From Streptomyces changanensis (lineage in GTDB: Bacteria; Actinomycetota; Actinomycetes; Streptomycetales; Streptomycetaceae), in NCBI RefSeq assembly GCF_024600715.1, contig NZ_CP102332.1, forward strand, positions 5,208,001 through 5,272,000: DNA of 64,000 nucleotides, given 5' to 3'. Positions within the stretch are counted from its first letter, which is position 1. Every line of letters starts with the position of its first letter. The translations under genes and the position numbers were made by a program. A model generated the notes under the pieces. It worked only from the letters and a program-made list of their open reading frames with translations, was not told the origin of the DNA and made no database searches. This document shows, in pieces, positions 62,849 to 64,000 of this stretch.

Positions 62849-63697
62849 ATGGCCGCTGCCGGCCTTTCCCTGCACATCGGCCTCAACACCGTCGACCCCG
62901 CCCGCTACGACGGCTGGGACGGACGGCTCGCCGCCTGCGAGAACGACGCCCACGACATGGCCGCCCTGGCCCGTGCCGCCGGCTTCTCCGACACGGTCCT
63001 GCTCGGCGCCGACGGCACCGTCGAGAACGTCACCACCGCACTGCGCGCCGCCGCGGACCGGCTCCGCGACGGCGACGCGCTGCTCCTGACGTACTCCGGC
63101 CACGGCGGGCAGGTCCCCGACGTGACGGGCGCCGACGACGAGCCGGACGCGCTGGACGAGACGCTGGTGCTGTACGACCGGCAGTTCCTGGACGACGAGC
63201 TCAACCGCGAACTCGCCCGGTGCGCCGACGGCGTGCGGATCCTGGTCCTGCTCGACTGCTGCCACAGCGGCAGCGGCATCGAGGTACGGGAGCTGCCGAC
63301 ACCCGAGGCCCTGGACGCCCAGTTCGGCACGGCGGACCCCGCCGGCATCGAGGCGGCGTCCCGGCTCATGCCCCTCGCCCGGCAGGGCGCGATCTACCAA
63401 CGGGACAAGGACTTCTTCCAGGGGCTCCAGCGGGAGCTGCGCACCGGTGACGGGCGCCCGGCCGACGCGGTGCTGATCTCGGCCTGTCAGGACAACCAGC
63501 TCGCCTCGGACGGCCGGGTGAACGGCGCCTTCACCGGGACGCTGCTGGACGTGTGGGACCGGGGCGCCTTCCGCGGCGACCACCGCGCCTTCCACCGGGC
63601 GATCCTGCGCCGGATGCCCGCGAACCAGAGCCCGAACCTCCATGTGTCCGGCCACCCGCCGGAGGCGTTCCTCGCGGAACGCCCCTTCACGGTCTGA
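62849..63697 (+). CDS. Caspase-like cysteine peptidase (C14)
   Basis: 282 residues from ATG at 62849 with GAGGAG 5 nt upstream; longer upstream frames lack one. Caspase fold landmarks: LHIGLNTVDPARYDGWDGRL with CENDAHDMAALA, catalytic His85 (TYSGHGGQVP), Cys137/138 (LLDCCHSGSG), and the later LISACQDNQLASDGRVNGAF segment which closes the S1 pocket. There is no death or EAD domain, transmembrane helix or signal peptide. The gene is divergent from the nuclease/NTPase operon, with a 269-bp gap. Metacaspase-like proteins usually cut after Arg or Lys. It likely forms one effector branch of the module. Confidence 0.9.
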   Translation: MAAAGLSLHIGLNTVDPARYDGWDGRLAACENDAHDMAALARAAGFSDTVLLGADGTVENVTTALRAAADRLRDGDALLLTYSGHGGQVPDVTGADDEPDALDETLVLYDRQFLDDELNRELARCADGVRILVLLDCCHSGSGIEVRELPTPEALDAQFGTADPAGIEAASRLMPLARQGAIYQRDKDFFQGLQRELRTGDGRPADAVLISACQDNQLASDGRVNGAFTGTLLDVWDRGAFRGDHRAFHRAILRRMPANQSPNLHVSGHPPEAFLAERPFTV

Positions 63698-63758
63698 CCG
63701 CCGACCGCCGACCGCCGACCGCCGACCGCCGACCGCCGACCGCCGACCGCCGACCGCC
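63696..63758. repeat. Nine perfect 7-bp tandem copies of GACCGCC
   Basis: The array begins inside the caspase stop codon (TGA gives the first GA) and runs 63 bp without a mismatch, then decays to CCGCCGG/CCGTCGA-type variants up to about 63800. A 7-bp unit changes reading frame with each copy. It could affect the stop codon environment or mRNA 3' end. Copy number may be variable. Confidence 0.9.
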
Positions 63759-64000
63759 CGACCGCCCGGCCGTCGACCGCCGGCCGTCGATCGCCGGTCC
63801 TGCGGACGCCCGTGTCGCCGGTCCTGCGCCGCCCGTGCGGCCGGCCTTGGGGATCGCCGTGCCCGCGTGAATGAGTGCCTGAGTGCCTCAGCCGAAGAGC
63901 GACCGGACCCGGATCGTCCGTACGGGCCGCTCCCGCCACGACGCCGCGCGTCCGGTCCGCCGCGTACCGCTCTCCGCCCCGTGCGCGGGCAGCCGCCCAC
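63759..64000. other. Right-edge GC-rich stretch, possible 3' end of a leftward gene
   Basis: Past the repeat I see no complete gene. A leftward frame entering at 64000 ends with a TGA at 63888-63890 and codes for residues ending RVRSLFG, which could be the C-terminus of a gene beyond the window, but 37 residues of Arg-rich composition is not enough to call. Confidence 0.25.

Noticed and set aside
53750..63697. Gasdermin or pore-forming protein as the target of the caspase and trypsins
   Set aside because: No open frame in the module shows a gasdermin-like or transmembrane pore protein; the effectors appear to be enzymes.
63888..64000. Leftward frame ending in RVRSLFG at the right edge
   Set aside because: Only 37 residues are visible, Arg-rich, with no family motif; a true gene cannot be told from chance without sequence beyond the window.

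Overview
The window is very GC-rich. Its genes use G/C-ending codons almost throughout, start often at GTG, and sit behind GGAGG/AAGGA-type ribosome sites. Together with type I PKS genes, a CUT1 sugar ABC transporter, secreted glycoside hydrolases with cellulose-binding modules and an AfsA-type enzyme, this points to a Streptomyces or close relative. I see no rRNA, tRNA, insertion sequence or CRISPR array.

Region 1 (1-25.7 kb) is a polyketide/lipid biosynthetic cluster built around a divergent promoter at 17.8-18.2 kb. The leftward arm encodes an alpha/beta hydrolase, two type I PKS proteins (ACP-KS-AT-DH-KR-ACP, then KS-AT-ACP-TE), a KAS III-like enzyme without the usual His, a flavin monooxygenase, an AfsA-like butenolide-forming enzyme, an FAD desaturase/oxidase, an SDR and a membrane fatty acid desaturase cut by the window edge. 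The rightward arm encodes a free ACP, a cyclopropane-synthase-like methyltransferase, an FAD amine oxidase, a thioester-reductase-like protein and an SDR. A Sfp-type phosphopantetheinyl transferase, a lone LuxR HTH protein and a canonical KAS III close the cluster. The last PKS module is non-reducing, so it would deliver a beta-ketoacyl chain, which is the substrate type AfsA enzymes join to a C3 or sugar alcohol. I know no described product that fits.

Region 2 (25.8-32.0 kb) is a polymorphic toxin: a secreted 1814-residue RHS/YD-repeat protein ending in a papain-like (Tox-PL) domain, overlapped by 4 nt by its Imm35/YrhB-type immunity gene.

Region 3 (32.4-46.4 kb) is a beta-mannan utilisation locus: ABC importer, GH2 beta-mannosidase, LacI regulator, secreted GH5 mannanase with FN3 and CBM2, mannose-6-phosphate isomerase, ROK kinase and GH1 beta-glycosidase. 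ACCGGTT-centred sites recur in its promoter gaps. Region 4 (46.6-53.7 kb) holds a small repeat protein, a Cmx-like drug exporter, a DUF2283 protein, an amidohydrolase coupled to a degenerate paralogue, and a secreted metalloprotease coupled to a membrane-anchored protein.

Region 5 (53.75-63.7 kb) is the most interesting. Two trypsin-like peptidases (one with a death-like helical N-terminus), a STAND-type NTPase, a P-loop protein with a K-to-R Walker A, an alpha/beta hydrolase and a NUC-type endonuclease run in one direction, with a caspase-like peptidase divergent from them. Together these look like an NTP-dependent conflict or cell-suicide module with several alternative effectors.
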